From Candidatus Hydrogenedentota bacterium (GTDB lineage Bacteria > Hydrogenedentota > Hydrogenedentia > Hydrogenedentales > JAEUWI01), in NCBI GenBank assembly GCA_019637335.1, contig JAHBVV010000006.1, positions 70,235-134,234 on the forward strand: DNA of 64,000 bases, written 5' to 3'. The translations under genes and the position numbers were made by a program. Of the stretch, positions 46,567 through 56,053 are shown in pieces (position 1 is the stretch's first letter; every line of letters begins with the position of its first letter). The notes below the pieces were generated by a model, which saw nothing but the letters and a program-made list of their open reading frames with translations, did no database searches and was not told the DNA's origin.

Positions 46567-47511
46567 GTGACCAACCAACGTTCCATACCCTGGATCCAGC
46601 GCGCTTGCGCCGCCCTGTCCTACGCCGGCGCATTCCCATTCCTGATGCGCGGCGCCCCCCGCCAGCGCAGCCCCTTCCTCCTCCATCACGCCCGCCAGGC
46701 CGCCGCCCTCGCCCTCGTCCTCTTCTTCCTTTCCGCCCTGTTTTCCGCCGCCGTCGCCCTGCTCTCCTACGCCCTCGTCTTCCACCGGGAGCCCTACGAG
46801 TCCCTCGGGCTGGACGCGTACGTCCTGGGGTTTCTGCGCAAACTCTTCCTCGCCTGGCTCGTCTTCTGGCTATTCGCCCTCGGTATGGCCCTCCTCGGCG
46901 CGGCGCGCCCCATGCCCCTCGTGCAATGGATCGCAAGAAGGAACGCGCTCCTCCGGCTCGCCAGCGCCCTAACCCTCGCTCTCATGGCCCTCGGCGTCCT
47001 CGCAATCCCGCTCGCCCTGCACGCCGGCAGCCTGGTCCCCCCGGATCGCACAGCCGGCGACGTCTATATGATCTACGAGGACAACGGCGTCTTCCCCCGC
47101 TGGATTTTCGCCCTCGGCTTCTATCCCATGGCCCGGGCCGCACGCCAAATCTACGGCCCCGAGGCCCCCGTGCTCCAGCCCATTTCGCGCGACGCCATCA
47201 CAAACGCGATCGCCCACGGAAAACTCGTCTTCGTCGGATCCCACGGCACGAAGCGCGGCCTCATGCTCAAACACGAATGGCTCCTCCCCGAAGACTTCCG
47301 CAACGCCCCAAAACACCCCGGCCTCAAACTCGTCTACCTCACCGGATGCGACAGCGGAGAGCAGCGCGACGCCTGGGCCGACGCCTTCGCCCCCGCACGC
47401 GTCGTCACCTACGACCGCCTCAGCGCCGTCCTGGAGCACGTCTGGTGGCTCTGGGTGACCGGCCCGAAAACCATCAAGAACCTCGCTCAGGAGTCCCAAA
47501 ATGCCCGATGA
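46567..47511 (+). CDS. Membrane protein with a CHAT/caspase-like His-Cys domain
   Basis: A 314-residue protein. Three to four transmembrane helices occupy about residues 35-155. The C-terminal domain (about 160-300) has KLVFVGSHGTKRG (His226), a helix/strand stretch, then LVYLTGCDSGEQRDAWADAF (Cys261). The order of a His-Gly pair, an LxL-type segment and a Cys-x-Ser-Gly about 35 residues later is the layout of CHAT and related clan CD peptidases. The domain is short and I cannot confirm activity. The GTG start overlaps nothing; the stop overlaps the aldolase by 11 bases. Confidence 0.65.
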   Translation: MTNQRSIPWIQRACAALSYAGAFPFLMRGAPRQRSPFLLHHARQAAALALVLFFLSALFSAAVALLSYALVFHREPYESLGLDAYVLGFLRKLFLAWLVFWLFALGMALLGAARPMPLVQWIARRNALLRLASALTLALMALGVLAIPLALHAGSLVPPDRTAGDVYMIYEDNGVFPRWIFALGFYPMARAARQIYGPEAPVLQPISRDAITNAIAHGKLVFVGSHGTKRGLMLKHEWLLPEDFRNAPKHPGLKLVYLTGCDSGEQRDAWADAFAPARVVTYDRLSAVLEHVWWLWVTGPKTIKNLAQESQNAR

Positions 47512-48172
47512 AGCAACCCTCCGCGCCCTGATCTGCGAGATCGGACGCCGCATGTACGCCCGCAACTACGTCGGCGGAACCGACGGCAACATCAGCGTGC
47601 GCCTCCCCGGCGCCGATGGCTTTCTATGCACCCCCAGCGGCGTCTCCAAAGGCTTCATGACCCCGGAATCCCTCATTATCGCCGACGCATCCGGAAAGAA
47701 AGTCGATGGGCCGGGAAAGGTAACCTCCGAGTTCCCCACCCACCTCGCCTGCTACGAAGAGCGGCCCGACATCAACGCCGTCGTGCACGCCCACCCGCCA
47801 ACCGCCACCGCATTTACCCTCGCCGGCGTCTCCCTCGCCCAACCCGTCCTTCCCGAGCTCGTCGCCGCCCTCGGCGGCATCCCCGTCACCGCCTACGCCA
47901 CCCCCGGCACCCCCGAAGGCAACGAAGTCGTCCGGCCCCTCATACGCCAATGCGACGGCGTCATGCTCGATCGCCACGGCGCCGTAACCGTCGGAACCTC
48001 CCTGGAAGCCGCCTACTTCAAACTCGAAAAAATCGAGCACGCCGCCTGCGTACTCCTCGCCGCCCGCCAACTCGGCGCCGTAAAACACCTCACCCCCGAA
48101 GAAGTCGATCGCGCCCTCCAGACCCGCGCCCCCTACGGCGCCACCGGCCCCATCTACCCCCCAGAATTCTAA
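47501..48172 (+). CDS. Class II aldolase/adducin-family protein (FucA-like)
   Basis: A 223-residue zinc aldolase-type protein, related to L-fuculose-1-phosphate and L-ribulose-5-phosphate enzymes. Zinc ligands are in VVHAHPPTA (two His) and the later LDRHGAV (third His). The GNISVR and TPSGVSKG segments bind phosphate, and SEFPTHLACY carries the acidic catalytic candidate. The length is normal. It begins inside the previous gene. Sugar substrate unknown. The stop is followed within two bases by an aaaaggggaccgg repeat module. Confidence 0.88.
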   Translation: MPDEATLRALICEIGRRMYARNYVGGTDGNISVRLPGADGFLCTPSGVSKGFMTPESLIIADASGKKVDGPGKVTSEFPTHLACYEERPDINAVVHAHPPTATAFTLAGVSLAQPVLPELVAALGGIPVTAYATPGTPEGNEVVRPLIRQCDGVMLDRHGAVTVGTSLEAAYFKLEKIEHAACVLLAARQLGAVKHLTPEEVDRALQTRAPYGATGPIYPPEF

Positions 48173-48531
48173 AAAGGGGACCGGAGCCCGCCACGCAGGG
48201 ACTGCGGCGCCCCATCACCCCAGCTACCAACAGCCCGCGCAACCCCAAAAGCGAGCCCAACCATCCCACTGCACCGACAACCGGCGCGGCTGTCCCGTCG
48301 CAGCCCCAAGGGGACTGGAGCCCGCGACAAAATCCACCCAAGCCGCGAAAGCGCCCCAAACCAAGGGGACTGGAGCCCGCCACCAGGGACTGCGGCGCCC
48401 CATCACCCAAAACACCGGCAGCCCGCGCACGACTCAAAGTGAGCCCAACCCACCCACAACACTCACAACCGGCGCGGCTGTCCCGTCGTTCTCAACCCCG
48501 CCAACACCACACGAGCGGCGCCCCGCCCCCG
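48173..48531. repeat. Hairpin-repeat cluster after the aldolase gene
   Basis: Modules ggggac(c/t)ggagcccgc... alternate with modules agggactgcggcgcccc...ggcgcggctgtcccgtcg. In the second type the ends pair imperfectly (gggactgcggcgcc with ggcgcggctgtccc). Two of each are recognisable. The same two types recur at 60895-61095. Confidence 0.82.
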
Positions 48532-49461
48532 TCACCAAACCGGCGTACACCAATGCCGGTACGCATCCACCTTCCCCTGCACCACATTGAAATACAAATC
48601 CTGCAACTCCCGCGTTATCGGACCCGGCTTACCCGTGCCCAGCAGACGCCGGTCAACCGATCGCACCGGCGCCACCTGCGCCCCCGTCCCGCAGAAAAAC
48701 GCCTCATCACTCACATACAGCTCCGTCCGCGCTATCGGGCGCTCCACCACCTCCATCGACAGCTGCTCCCGCGCAAGCTGCATGATCGTGTTCCGCGTAA
48801 TCCCCACCAGAATATCCGCGTTTGGCGGCGGCGTGATCAGCCGCCCCTCCTGCACGATAAACAGGTTCATCGCGCTCCCCTCCGCAACCGTGCCATCCTC
48901 ACGCAAAAACACCGCCTCGTGGAAGCCCGCCTGCTTTGCCTCCGAAGCCGCAAGCGCCGAGTTGATATAGCTGCCCGTCGTCTTCGCGCGCGTCGGAATC
49001 GCATTGTCCGAAAGCCGGCGCCACGAAGAAACCGCCACATCCAGCCCGTCATTCGTGTCCACGTAATCGCCCAGCGTGATCAGGTAGCAGCACAGCGCGC
49101 TCTCCACCCCGCGGACCGCCGGACCCAGCGAAAGCTGGCTCTTGTAACAGATCGGGCGCAGGTAAATGTCTTCGCGAAGATTGCACCTCCGCGCCACCTC
49201 CAGACATATCTCCTCAATCTTCGCCGCATCCTCCGGAATCTCCATGCACAGGATGTTGAAATTCCGGACAAAACGGTCGATATGTTCCTTCAAGCGGAAG
49301 ATAAACAGGTTCTCTTCTTCCTGGCTGTAATAGCCCCGAATCCCCTCAAAAAGCGCCGTGCCATAGTTGAAGGCATGGGTCATTACACTCAATTTCGCGT
49401 CGGCGACCGGAATATACGCCCCGCCAAAATACGCGGTCTCGCCCGGATGCATCACGGCCAT
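48532..49461 (-). CDS. ilvE: Branched-chain amino acid aminotransferase
   Basis: A 309-residue fold-type IV PLP aminotransferase for the last step of Val/Leu/Ile synthesis. It opens with AYFGGAYIPVADAKLSVMTHAFNYGTALFEGIRGY. The PLP Lys lies in TRAKTTGSYINS (near residue 157). The late segment VSDEAFFCGTGAQVAPV completes the family signature. ATG 49461, with ggag 9 bases upstream, is chosen; the long upstream extension is not conserved. It is monocistronic as seen. Confidence 0.94.
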   Translation of the reverse strand: MAVMHPGETAYFGGAYIPVADAKLSVMTHAFNYGTALFEGIRGYYSQEEENLFIFRLKEHIDRFVRNFNILCMEIPEDAAKIEEICLEVARRCNLREDIYLRPICYKSQLSLGPAVRGVESALCCYLITLGDYVDTNDGLDVAVSSWRRLSDNAIPTRAKTTGSYINSALAASEAKQAGFHEAVFLREDGTVAEGSAMNLFIVQEGRLITPPPNADILVGITRNTIMQLAREQLSMEVVERPIARTELYVSDEAFFCGTGAQVAPVRSVDRRLLGTGKPGPITRELQDLYFNVVQGKVDAYRHWCTPVW

Positions 49462-49737
49462 GCTATCGTCTCCACGCTCACGCCCCTTGCGGGCGGAGCC
49501 AGCTGGTGTTGTTGTCGTAAATACGCGCCCCATGCGCACCTGCCCGAAAAAAGGGAGGATACGTAGGAATGGGAGGCGGCGCGATGCGCCCGGACAAATC
49601 GGCCCGCAAACGGGCCCATGCGTCATCCCGGAAGGGCGGCGCGCCACGCCGCGGCGCAGGCCTGTTAAGTATGGCCATTTTCCCGCTATCTTTGCAACCT
49701 GAACACCGCAAAAACGACCGCAATCCCCCGAATTCAA
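49462..49737. other. Gap between ilvE and the CBS gene
   Basis: About 280 bases upstream of ilvE with no recognised gene or repeat. It should contain the ilvE promoter, but I cannot place it. Confidence 0.35.
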
Positions 49738-49784
49738 TGAAAAACGCGCCCCCGGATCCGCGCAAAGCGGCCGGGGGCGCGCAG
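49738..49784 (-). terminator. Intrinsic terminator after the CBS gene
   Basis: Read on the minus strand: a stem of cgcgcccccgg and ccgggggcgcg (arms about 49774-49784 and 49745-49755) is followed by TTTTT. It lies 17 bases after the CBS gene stop. Confidence 0.85.
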
Positions 49785-49800
49785 GATTAGACAATACCGG

Positions 49801-50292
49801 TTACTGCGGCGTGTAATGCTCCACAATAACCCGGTTCGACGACATCCGCCAGCGGCTGCGGTACGCTTTCTCGTAATACGCGTCGTTCAGCTTCTCGATC
49901 AATTCGGAAGACTCCGCCATGTCCGCTTCGAGCAGATCCCGCATCGAGACCAGCCCCTTGAACACCTCCCCGCGCCCCACCACCACCAGATGCCGGACAC
50001 CGCACTGGAACATCACAATCTTCGCATGACCCAATTCGTCATCGATTTGAATCGTCATCGGATCCGGGCTCATCACCTCCCGAACAAGCGTTGCGTCAAT
50101 GTCCAGCGACGCATTCACCACCCGGTGCATCAGATCGCGCTCCGAGAAGATGCCCACCACCCGATCATCCTCCTTGACCGCAACCGCACCCGTTTTCCGC
50201 TCGCAAAGATAATGCACCGTCTGCCGGACCGTGTCGCTCGCGTTTACCCAGTAAATGTCTCGGGGTTTGATGATGTCGCCAATCGTGTGCAT
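49801..50292 (-). CDS. CBS-domain protein
   Basis: A 163-residue protein made of a CBS pair: DIYWVNASDTVRQTVHYL...DRVVGIFSERDLMHRV and VREVMSPDPMTIQIDDELGHAKIVM...VFKGLVSMRDLLEADM. CBS pairs bind adenine nucleotides and sense energy state. No catalytic domain is attached. The C-terminal 30 residues are basic/aromatic. gaggag lies 8 bases before the ATG. The partner is unknown. Confidence 0.92.
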   Translation of the reverse strand: MHTIGDIIKPRDIYWVNASDTVRQTVHYLCERKTGAVAVKEDDRVVGIFSERDLMHRVVNASLDIDATLVREVMSPDPMTIQIDDELGHAKIVMFQCGVRHLVVVGRGEVFKGLVSMRDLLEADMAESSELIEKLNDAYYEKAYRSRWRMSSNRVIVEHYTPQ

Positions 50293-50518
50293 AGACGAGG
50301 TCTCCTCTCGGTTATCGCCGATCGATAGCCGCGCGGAAACCCGCTGAATCCGGCGGCATGCGCACTACCTGGAATCAATGCGAAACCCCGGTGACTGCTT
50401 GCACCCGCTTCGCTCCATCGATTAGTCTATCACACGATCTCCGGAGCGCCCAGAACTATTTCTAGTTCCAAATATACCCGCCATTAGCAGATTTCTCAGT
50501 ATTCCCACGGAGCAAACC

Positions 50519-51652
50519 ATGGACTTCCAATTCCCCTGGCCCGTTTTCGACCATGCCGAAGAAGCCGCCCTCCAACGCGTTCTCACCCGCCGCAAATGGT
50601 TCAATGGCGAGGAAACACGCGCCTTCGAAGCCGCCTACGCCCAATTTCAGGGAGCCGAATACGCCGCCGCCTGCACCAGCGGCACCACCGCACTCGAAGT
50701 CGCCCTGGAAGCCCTCGATATCGGCCCCGGCGATGAAGTGATCGTTCCGCCCTACACCTTCGTCGCAACCGCCACCGCCGTCCTCCGTGTCGGCGCCACC
50801 CCAGTCTTCGCCGATGTCGACGCCTCCTGGTGTATGGATCCCGCCGCCGCCGAAGCCGCCATCACCCCGCGCACGCGCGCCATCATGCCCGTCCACTTCG
50901 GCGGCGCCATGGCCAACATCGACGCCCTCGCCGATCTCGCGAGAAGCCGCGGCCTCGAACTCATCGAAGACGCCTGCCACGCCTGGGGCAGCGCCTGGGA
51001 AGGGCGCGGCGCCGGCACAATCGGGCGCTGCGGAGCCTTCAGCTTCCAGGAATCGAAAAACATCACCGCCGGCGAAGGCGGCGTGCTTGTCTCCAACGAT
51101 GAATCCTTCATCGAGCGATGCCACAGCATCATCAACTGCGGCCGCGAGGAGGGAGCCCCCTGGTACCACCACATTAACCTCGGCACCAACGCCCGCATCA
51201 CCGAATTCGGAGCCGCCCTCCTCCTGGCCCAACTCGAACGCGCCCCGGACCAGCTCAACCGCCGCGCCGCAAACGCCGCCCTGCTCGACGAGGGCCTGGC
51301 CGGCGTCCCCGGCGTCACGCCCCAGCCCCCGGTCCCGAAAATGACCCGCCGCGCCTGTCATCTCTACTGCTTCCGGCTCGACGCCGCCGCATTCGGCATG
51401 GACCGCGACGCATTCCTCGCCGCCTGCAAGGAACGCGGCCTCCCCCTCATGGCGGGCTACCCGATCCCCCTCTACAAGCAGCCCGTCTTTCAGAAATTCC
51501 TCGGCCGCCACGACTACAACCAGTGTCACTGCCCCGTCACCGAAGCCCTCTGCGCCAGCGAAGGCGTCTGGATCACCCAGCCCATGCTACTACTATCCGA
51601 TGCCCACATGCGCGCCATCATCGACGGAATTCGCGACATCGGCAACCACTGA
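50519..51652 (+). CDS. DegT/DnrJ/EryC1-family PLP aminotransferase
   Basis: A 377-residue sugar-aminotransferase-type protein. The opening GAEYAAACTSGTTALEVALEAL, the GDEVIVPPYTFVATATAV segment and the PLP Lys180 in FQESKNITAGEGG are diagnostic; the Asp/Gln contacts lie in LIEDACHAWGS. Family members make amino sugars for surface polysaccharides or antibiotics; some are scyllo-inosose type. No sugar-nucleotide genes are adjacent, so the substrate is open. The ATG directly follows a short ggagc-type site. Confidence 0.9.
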   Translation: MDFQFPWPVFDHAEEAALQRVLTRRKWFNGEETRAFEAAYAQFQGAEYAAACTSGTTALEVALEALDIGPGDEVIVPPYTFVATATAVLRVGATPVFADVDASWCMDPAAAEAAITPRTRAIMPVHFGGAMANIDALADLARSRGLELIEDACHAWGSAWEGRGAGTIGRCGAFSFQESKNITAGEGGVLVSNDESFIERCHSIINCGREEGAPWYHHINLGTNARITEFGAALLLAQLERAPDQLNRRAANAALLDEGLAGVPGVTPQPPVPKMTRRACHLYCFRLDAAAFGMDRDAFLAACKERGLPLMAGYPIPLYKQPVFQKFLGRHDYNQCHCPVTEALCASEGVWITQPMLLLSDAHMRAIIDGIRDIGNH

Positions 51653-51917
51653 CTCTTATCGGGCGCGCGAGCCTACAGGGGTGCCACGGTCAAGCCCGCA
51701 AGGGCTTGCCCGTGCCTGCCGACCGGGGAGCCCGAACTTCGGTCGATCGCTACGGCTATCACGGCCATCGCGATGGCTCGCACGGGTTTGGCTTGAACGC
51801 TTGAGCTTGGCGCCCGCAGCCCTCCGGTACAAACCCGAGTTGACGTGAAGACCACCAGACCCCTGACAAGACGATGTGCATATCGATGGGTTGGCCCTGG
51901 GTAACGGTCACGTGCTA
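51653..51917. other. Gap upstream of the pilT promoter
   Basis: It contains a hairpin-prone stretch (caagcccgcaagggcttg, about 51690) flanked by tgccacgg/ccgtgcc and no recognisable gene. Confidence 0.4.
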
Positions 51918-51946
51918 TTGAGCCCCCCGAAACCCTTTGCTATACT
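51918..51946 (+). promoter_or_regulatory. Promoter of pilT
   Basis: TTGAGC (51918-51923), a 17-base spacer and TATACT (51941-51946), 49 bases before the ATG. This is the best sigma-70-like match I found in the window. Confidence 0.65.
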
Positions 51947-51995
51947 GCCGCCGGATAAGGCAATCACCGTCTGAACGGCAAGAAGGGAGCGCGGC

Positions 51996-53093
51996 ATGCT
52001 TACGCTGAAACAGATACTGAGCTACGCGGTTAAGAATGGGGCCTCCGACGTCCACCTCACCGTCGGCAGCCCCCCCGCCATCCGCGTGGACGGCAAAATC
52101 CGCTTCATCGAGGCCGAGCCCATCACCCCCGACCTCACCCAGGGCTACGCCGCCGAAATCATGAACGAGCGCGAGCTCGCCGCCTTCGAGGAAAAGGGCG
52201 ACGCCGACCTGGCCTACGGCGTGGCCGGACTCGGGCGCTTCCGCGTCAATGTCCTCAAACAGCGCGGCTCCGTCGGCGTCGTCATGCGCCACGTCAAGGG
52301 CAAGATCCTCGATTTCACCGAGCTCAATCTACCGCCCGCCATGACCAAGGTCGCCGAGATGCACCGCGGCCTCGTGCTCGTCACCGGCACCACCGGCAGC
52401 GGTAAATCCACCACCCTCGCTTCCATCGTCGACTACATCAACCAGCGAAACCGCTTCCACATCGTCACCCTCGAAGACCCCATCGAATTCCTCCACAGCA
52501 ACAAGAAAAGCATCATCACCCAGCGCGAGATCAACATCGACACCCGCGACTTCTACAGCGCCCTCCGCGCCGCCATGCGCGAAGACCCCGACGTCATCCT
52601 CGTCGGCGAAATGCGCGACGCCGAAACCTTCCAGGCCGCGATCTCCGCCGCCGAAACCGGACACCTCGTCTTCAGCACCCTCCACACCACCAACGTGATG
52701 CTCACGATCGACCGCATCATGGACATGTTCCCCTCCAACATGCACGACCAGATCCGCTCCCAGATCGCCCTCCAGATCCGCGCCTGCATCGCACAGCGCC
52801 TGCTCCCCTCCGCCGACGGCAAGGGCCGCGTCCCCGCCATCGAGCTCATGTTCAACAACCCCGGCATCGCCTCCCTCATCCGCGAGAACAACATCAAGCA
52901 AATCCCCACCGCCATCGTAGGCGGCAAGGAAGACGGCATGCAGACCTTCAACATGAGCCTCGCCGGACTCATCAAGGCCGGACTCATCAAAGAAGCCGAC
53001 GCCTACGCAAACTCCGACAACCCCGAAGAGCTCAAGATGAACCTCCAGGGCATCTACATCAGCAGCGGACGCGGCGGCATCCTCAAGAAATAA
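51996..53093 (+). CDS. pilT: PilT-like twitching motility retraction ATPase
   Basis: A 365-residue hexameric secretion-type ATPase that powers type IV pilus retraction. An N-terminal PAS-like region (GASDVHLTVGSPPAIRVDG) is followed by the core: Walker A GTTGSGKST (Lys137), the Asp box with TLEDPIEFLH, Walker B DVILVGEMRD, and the His box STLHTTN. The AIRNLIRE-type element, here IASLIRENN, near the C-terminus separates PilT from PilB. agggag lies 8 bases before the ATG. No other pilus gene is present. The TAA is immediately followed by a hairpin-repeat module. Confidence 0.95.
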   Translation: MLTLKQILSYAVKNGASDVHLTVGSPPAIRVDGKIRFIEAEPITPDLTQGYAAEIMNERELAAFEEKGDADLAYGVAGLGRFRVNVLKQRGSVGVVMRHVKGKILDFTELNLPPAMTKVAEMHRGLVLVTGTTGSGKSTTLASIVDYINQRNRFHIVTLEDPIEFLHSNKKSIITQREINIDTRDFYSALRAAMREDPDVILVGEMRDAETFQAAISAAETGHLVFSTLHTTNVMLTIDRIMDMFPSNMHDQIRSQIALQIRACIAQRLLPSADGKGRVPAIELMFNNPGIASLIRENNIKQIPTAIVGGKEDGMQTFNMSLAGLIKAGLIKEADAYANSDNPEELKMNLQGIYISSGRGGILKK

Positions 53094-53353
53094 GGGGACT
53101 GGAGCCCGCGACAAAAACCACCCAAGCCGCGAAAGCGCCCAAAACCACCCCCAACTCGCGGGGGACTGTACCCGCCTCGTGATTTCAAAGGGAGCCACGG
53201 GTGCCACGTTCAAGCTCCGCGGCTCCGCCGCGAAGGCTTGAGCGTGCGAGACTCCAGAAGCGCACCTACGTTCAGGGGCCGTATTTCATCTCTAATGGAT
53301 GACACAACGCGTCGTGAAAGGCTGTCCCGTCGCAGCCAGGGCCACCTCCCCCC
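53094..53353. repeat. Repeat cluster after pilT
   Basis: An alpha hairpin module (53094-53175) begins at the base after the pilT stop. Next is the gggagccacgggtgccacg...cttgagcgtgcgagac repeat (53190-53252), then a gacacaacgcgtcgtgaaaggctgtcccgtcg border (53303-53336). Confidence 0.85.
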
Positions 53354-54919
53354 CTAATCCAACATCCCCGCCTCAAAATCCCCTTCCTCCACCCACCCCG
53401 CCTTCAACGCCTCCCCACCCATATACCGCTCATAAAACCCCGCCGTCCGCGCATCCGTATACGGAATCCCATCAAACCACCCCGCGTCTCCCGCAACACG
53501 CCGATCCCCCTCCGCCGCCAGCGCGCCAAACAGCAAACCCCGCATCTCCCCGGCCCGCGCCTCATACCCCGGATCCGCCATCAGATTCTCCAGGCACCAC
53601 GGATCCTTCCGCACGTCATACAACTCCTCCGCCGGACGCTTCCCGAAACACAGCCGCCAATACGGCCCGTCGCGGCCCGCCCGCCGCATCTCCAGAATCC
53701 TTGTCTTCGTTGCCCCCCCGTCACAATTCAAGTACCCCGTCTCCGGATTCCCAGACGGCCACCGGTCCGGCTCGAAATTGTGAATATACAGCAGATCCCC
53801 CTCCAGCAACGCCCGCACCGGATACCCCGCGTCCCCCGGACGCCCCACGTCGTGCCGCTCCTTCCCCAGCAAAACATGATTCCGCCAATCCGCGCCCCCG
53901 GCCTCCCCGCGAAAGATCGGCAGCAGGCTCCGCCCCGTCATCGGCGCCATCCCCGACGCCCCCGCATCCACCCCCGCCGCCGCCAGAAACGTCGGTGCAA
54001 AATCGATGAAATTCACCAGCGCCTCCTCCACCCGGCCCGGCGCCGCGATGCCACCCTGCCACATGATCGCCAGCGGCATGTGATTCGAAGGCCCATACAC
54101 CTGCCCCTTCACCCGCGGAAACGGCATCCCATTGTCCGCCGTCACCACCACCAGCGTGTTCTCCAGCTCCCCCCGCGACTCCAGCAACGCCAGCATCCGG
54201 CCCAGGTGCCGATCAAAATGCTCGATCTCAAACGCGTAATCCAGCAGGTCATTCCGCGTTACCTCGTCATCCGGCCACATCCCCGGAACCGAATCAATCG
54301 AATCCAGCGCCTTACCCCCCTTCGCCACCCCCGAACCATATTCATACGCCCGGTGCGGCTCCACCGCCCCATACCAGAAACACCACGGCTTCCCCTCGCC
54401 ATTCGCCGCCAGAAAATCCTCAAAATTCCCCGCATAATCCGTCGCCCCCATCTTCGACGTCGGCGGCTCCGCCCGGCGCCGGTCAAACGGCGTCCCCGCC
54501 AGCTGGCGCGGCTTCCCATCCCGCATCCCCGGATCCCCCGGACCCCACCCCTTCCCCGTCTTTCCCACGAAATACCCCGCCCCCGCAAGCGCCTCCGCAT
54601 ACGTCATGAACTGCGCCGGAAACGGCGCCATATGGTTCACCGCCGTCTCCAGCTGCCACGGGTTCCGCCCCGTCAACACACACGACCGCGACGGCGCGCA
54701 CTTCCCATTCGGCGTATACGCCCGCGTGAACAAAATCCCCTCCGCCGCCACCCGATCAAACGCCGGCGTCTCCACCCACCCCGTCCCATACGCCCCCATA
54801 TGCGGATACGACGCATCATCCGCAATCGCAAAAAGGATATTGGGCCGATCGGCAGGTGCGGCGGATAAGCAGACCAGGGCGGCAAGCGCCATGACGAATT
54901 GGATGTATCGCATTGTCAT
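53354..54919 (-). CDS. Secreted sulfatase
   Basis: A 521-residue type I sulfatase. A signal peptide (about 1-22) is followed by metal-binding [13 protein letters not shown]-type and the formylglycine motif [12 protein letters not shown] with Cys74, which needs a maturase. The later [17 protein letters not shown] supplies further metal ligands. The family hydrolyses sulfate esters, often on marine polysaccharides. ATG 54919 is preferred because ggag lies 6 bases upstream; ATG 54913 is close behind. No carbohydrate-degrading cluster is adjacent, but sulfatases are typical of this kind of genome. Confidence 0.92.
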   Translation of the reverse strand: MTMRYIQFVMALAALVCLSAAPADRPNILFAIADDASYPHMGAYGTGWVETPAFDRVAAEGILFTRAYTPNGKCAPSRSCVLTGRNPWQLETAVNHMAPFPAQFMTYAEALAGAGYFVGKTGKGWGPGDPGMRDGKPRQLAGTPFDRRRAEPPTSKMGATDYAGNFEDFLAANGEGKPWCFWYGAVEPHRAYEYGSGVAKGGKALDSIDSVPGMWPDDEVTRNDLLDYAFEIEHFDRHLGRMLALLESRGELENTLVVVTADNGMPFPRVKGQVYGPSNHMPLAIMWQGGIAAPGRVEEALVNFIDFAPTFLAAAGVDAGASGMAPMTGRSLLPIFRGEAGGADWRNHVLLGKERHDVGRPGDAGYPVRALLEGDLLYIHNFEPDRWPSGNPETGYLNCDGGATKTRILEMRRAGRDGPYWRLCFGKRPAEELYDVRKDPWCLENLMADPGYEARAGEMRGLLFGALAAEGDRRVAGDAGWFDGIPYTDARTAGFYERYMGGEALKAGWVEEGDFEAGMLD

Positions 54920-55561
54920 TTTTTCACTCCATGGCCGCTGGCGGCACGCTGTCTTCTTGCGATGTAAGCATACCGGGCGACAGCGCTTCAAGGATCGCGG
55001 ATATTCCTGTCCGCGGCAGCGTGCGCGTCACTTGCGAAAGGACCGCAGGGTATTTGGCGCAACCATAGAAGATGCAATGTCATTCCCACGAAAGTGGGAA
55101 TCCAGTGCACATGTGAAGTACATCACGCAGCGTCTCTGAATCCCCACTTTCGGGGCTGTCGATTTACTTAATTTACCCTACACTATAAAAGAAATGCGCA
55201 GATCCGTCATCCCCGCGAACGCGGGGATCCAGCAACGCGATCGCACAAACCTCCGAGTCCCACTGGATTCCCGCTTTCGCGGGAATGACGCTGTAGGGCG
55301 TTAGCACAATATTGTAGGAAATGTGCTCACCGCACGCGTTAAATCGACAGCCCCTTTCCAGGGAATGACGCTGTAAGACAGCAGCACAAACTTGTAGGTT
55401 TTGAGGCGTCCGCACCAGTTAAGCCGACGGCCCCATTCGTGGGGATGACGAAATTTCCGATTTCTTTACAAGTTCACCATGCCATTTGAACGCCGTTCTG
55501 TGTCCTGCCGCGTGTAGGAAGGTCCGCGATCCTTACGCGGCCACCCCGCGCCGCCACCCCC
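54920..55561. repeat. Gap with several cattcccgcgaaagcgggaa palindromic repeats
   Basis: Copies at about 55079-55107, 55205-55233 and 55261-55292 (the last inverted), with decayed ones near 55140, 55352 and 55431. Each is a short palindrome of the gtcattcccgcgaaagcgg type found in many bacteria, probably small transposed elements. No gene is visible. Confidence 0.85.
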
Positions 55562-55912
55562 TCACCCCCGCAAGATCTTCTCCATCGCCTTCCCCTTCGC
55601 CAGCTCATCGATCAGCTTGTCCAGATACCGGATCTCCCGCATCGTCGGCTCCTCCACCGCCTCCACCCGCACGCCGCACACCACCCCCCTGATCAGCGTA
55701 CGCGCGGGATTCGGCCCCGGCGCCTCCGAAAAGAAAGTCTCAAAATCCGTCCCACGCTCCAGCACCGCTCCCAACGCCGCCTGGCTGTATCCGGTCAACC
55801 AGCGGATGATTTCGTCGACTTCGGCTTTCGTGCGTCCCTTTTTCTCCGCCTTGGCGATGTAATGGGGATAGACACTGGCGAAACTCATGGTATAGATGCG
55901 GTGTTTTGCCAT
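55562..55912 (-). CDS. DUF2200-family protein
   Basis: A 116-residue protein matching the DUF2200 pattern over its whole length: [40 protein letters not shown] and [18 protein letters not shown]. Function unknown; the family is widespread and compact. ATG 55912 is chosen because homology starts there; an extension to 55972 is not conserved. It sits next to the AbiE-type pair, divergently read. Confidence 0.88.
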   Translation of the reverse strand: MAKHRIYTMSFASVYPHYIAKAEKKGRTKAEVDEIIRWLTGYSQAALGAVLERGTDFETFFSEAPGPNPARTLIRGVVCGVRVEAVEEPTMREIRYLDKLIDELAKGKAMEKILRG

Positions 55913-56010
55913 GATTTCGATTTCACTCCAATTCCCTCGGAGGCTGCGGGCAATGTAGGACGGGCGTCCCACCCGTCTGGACAGCCGGGACGGCTATCCT
56001 ACTTTATTTT

Positions 56011-56041
56011 CCAGAAACTGTCATTTTTTGACAGTTTCTGG
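56011..56041. promoter_or_regulatory. Operator-like perfect inverted repeat upstream of the AbiE pair
   Basis: 13-bp arms ccagaaactgtca (56011-56023) and tgacagtttctgg (56029-56041) are separated by five T, ending 12 bases before the antitoxin start. A TTGACA and a TAAAAT word overlap or adjoin it. AbiEi-type antitoxins repress their own promoters by binding inverted repeats. Confidence 0.7.
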
Positions 56042-56053
56042 TAAAATCTTGTT

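Noticed and set aside
49462-49794. Upstream extension of ilvE
   Set aside because: The extra 111 residues have no family similarity and skip a well-placed ribosome site before ATG 49461.
53780-54868. 362-residue Arg-rich plus-strand frame
   Set aside because: Antisense to the sulfatase, which has its formylglycine motif and signal peptide on the other strand.
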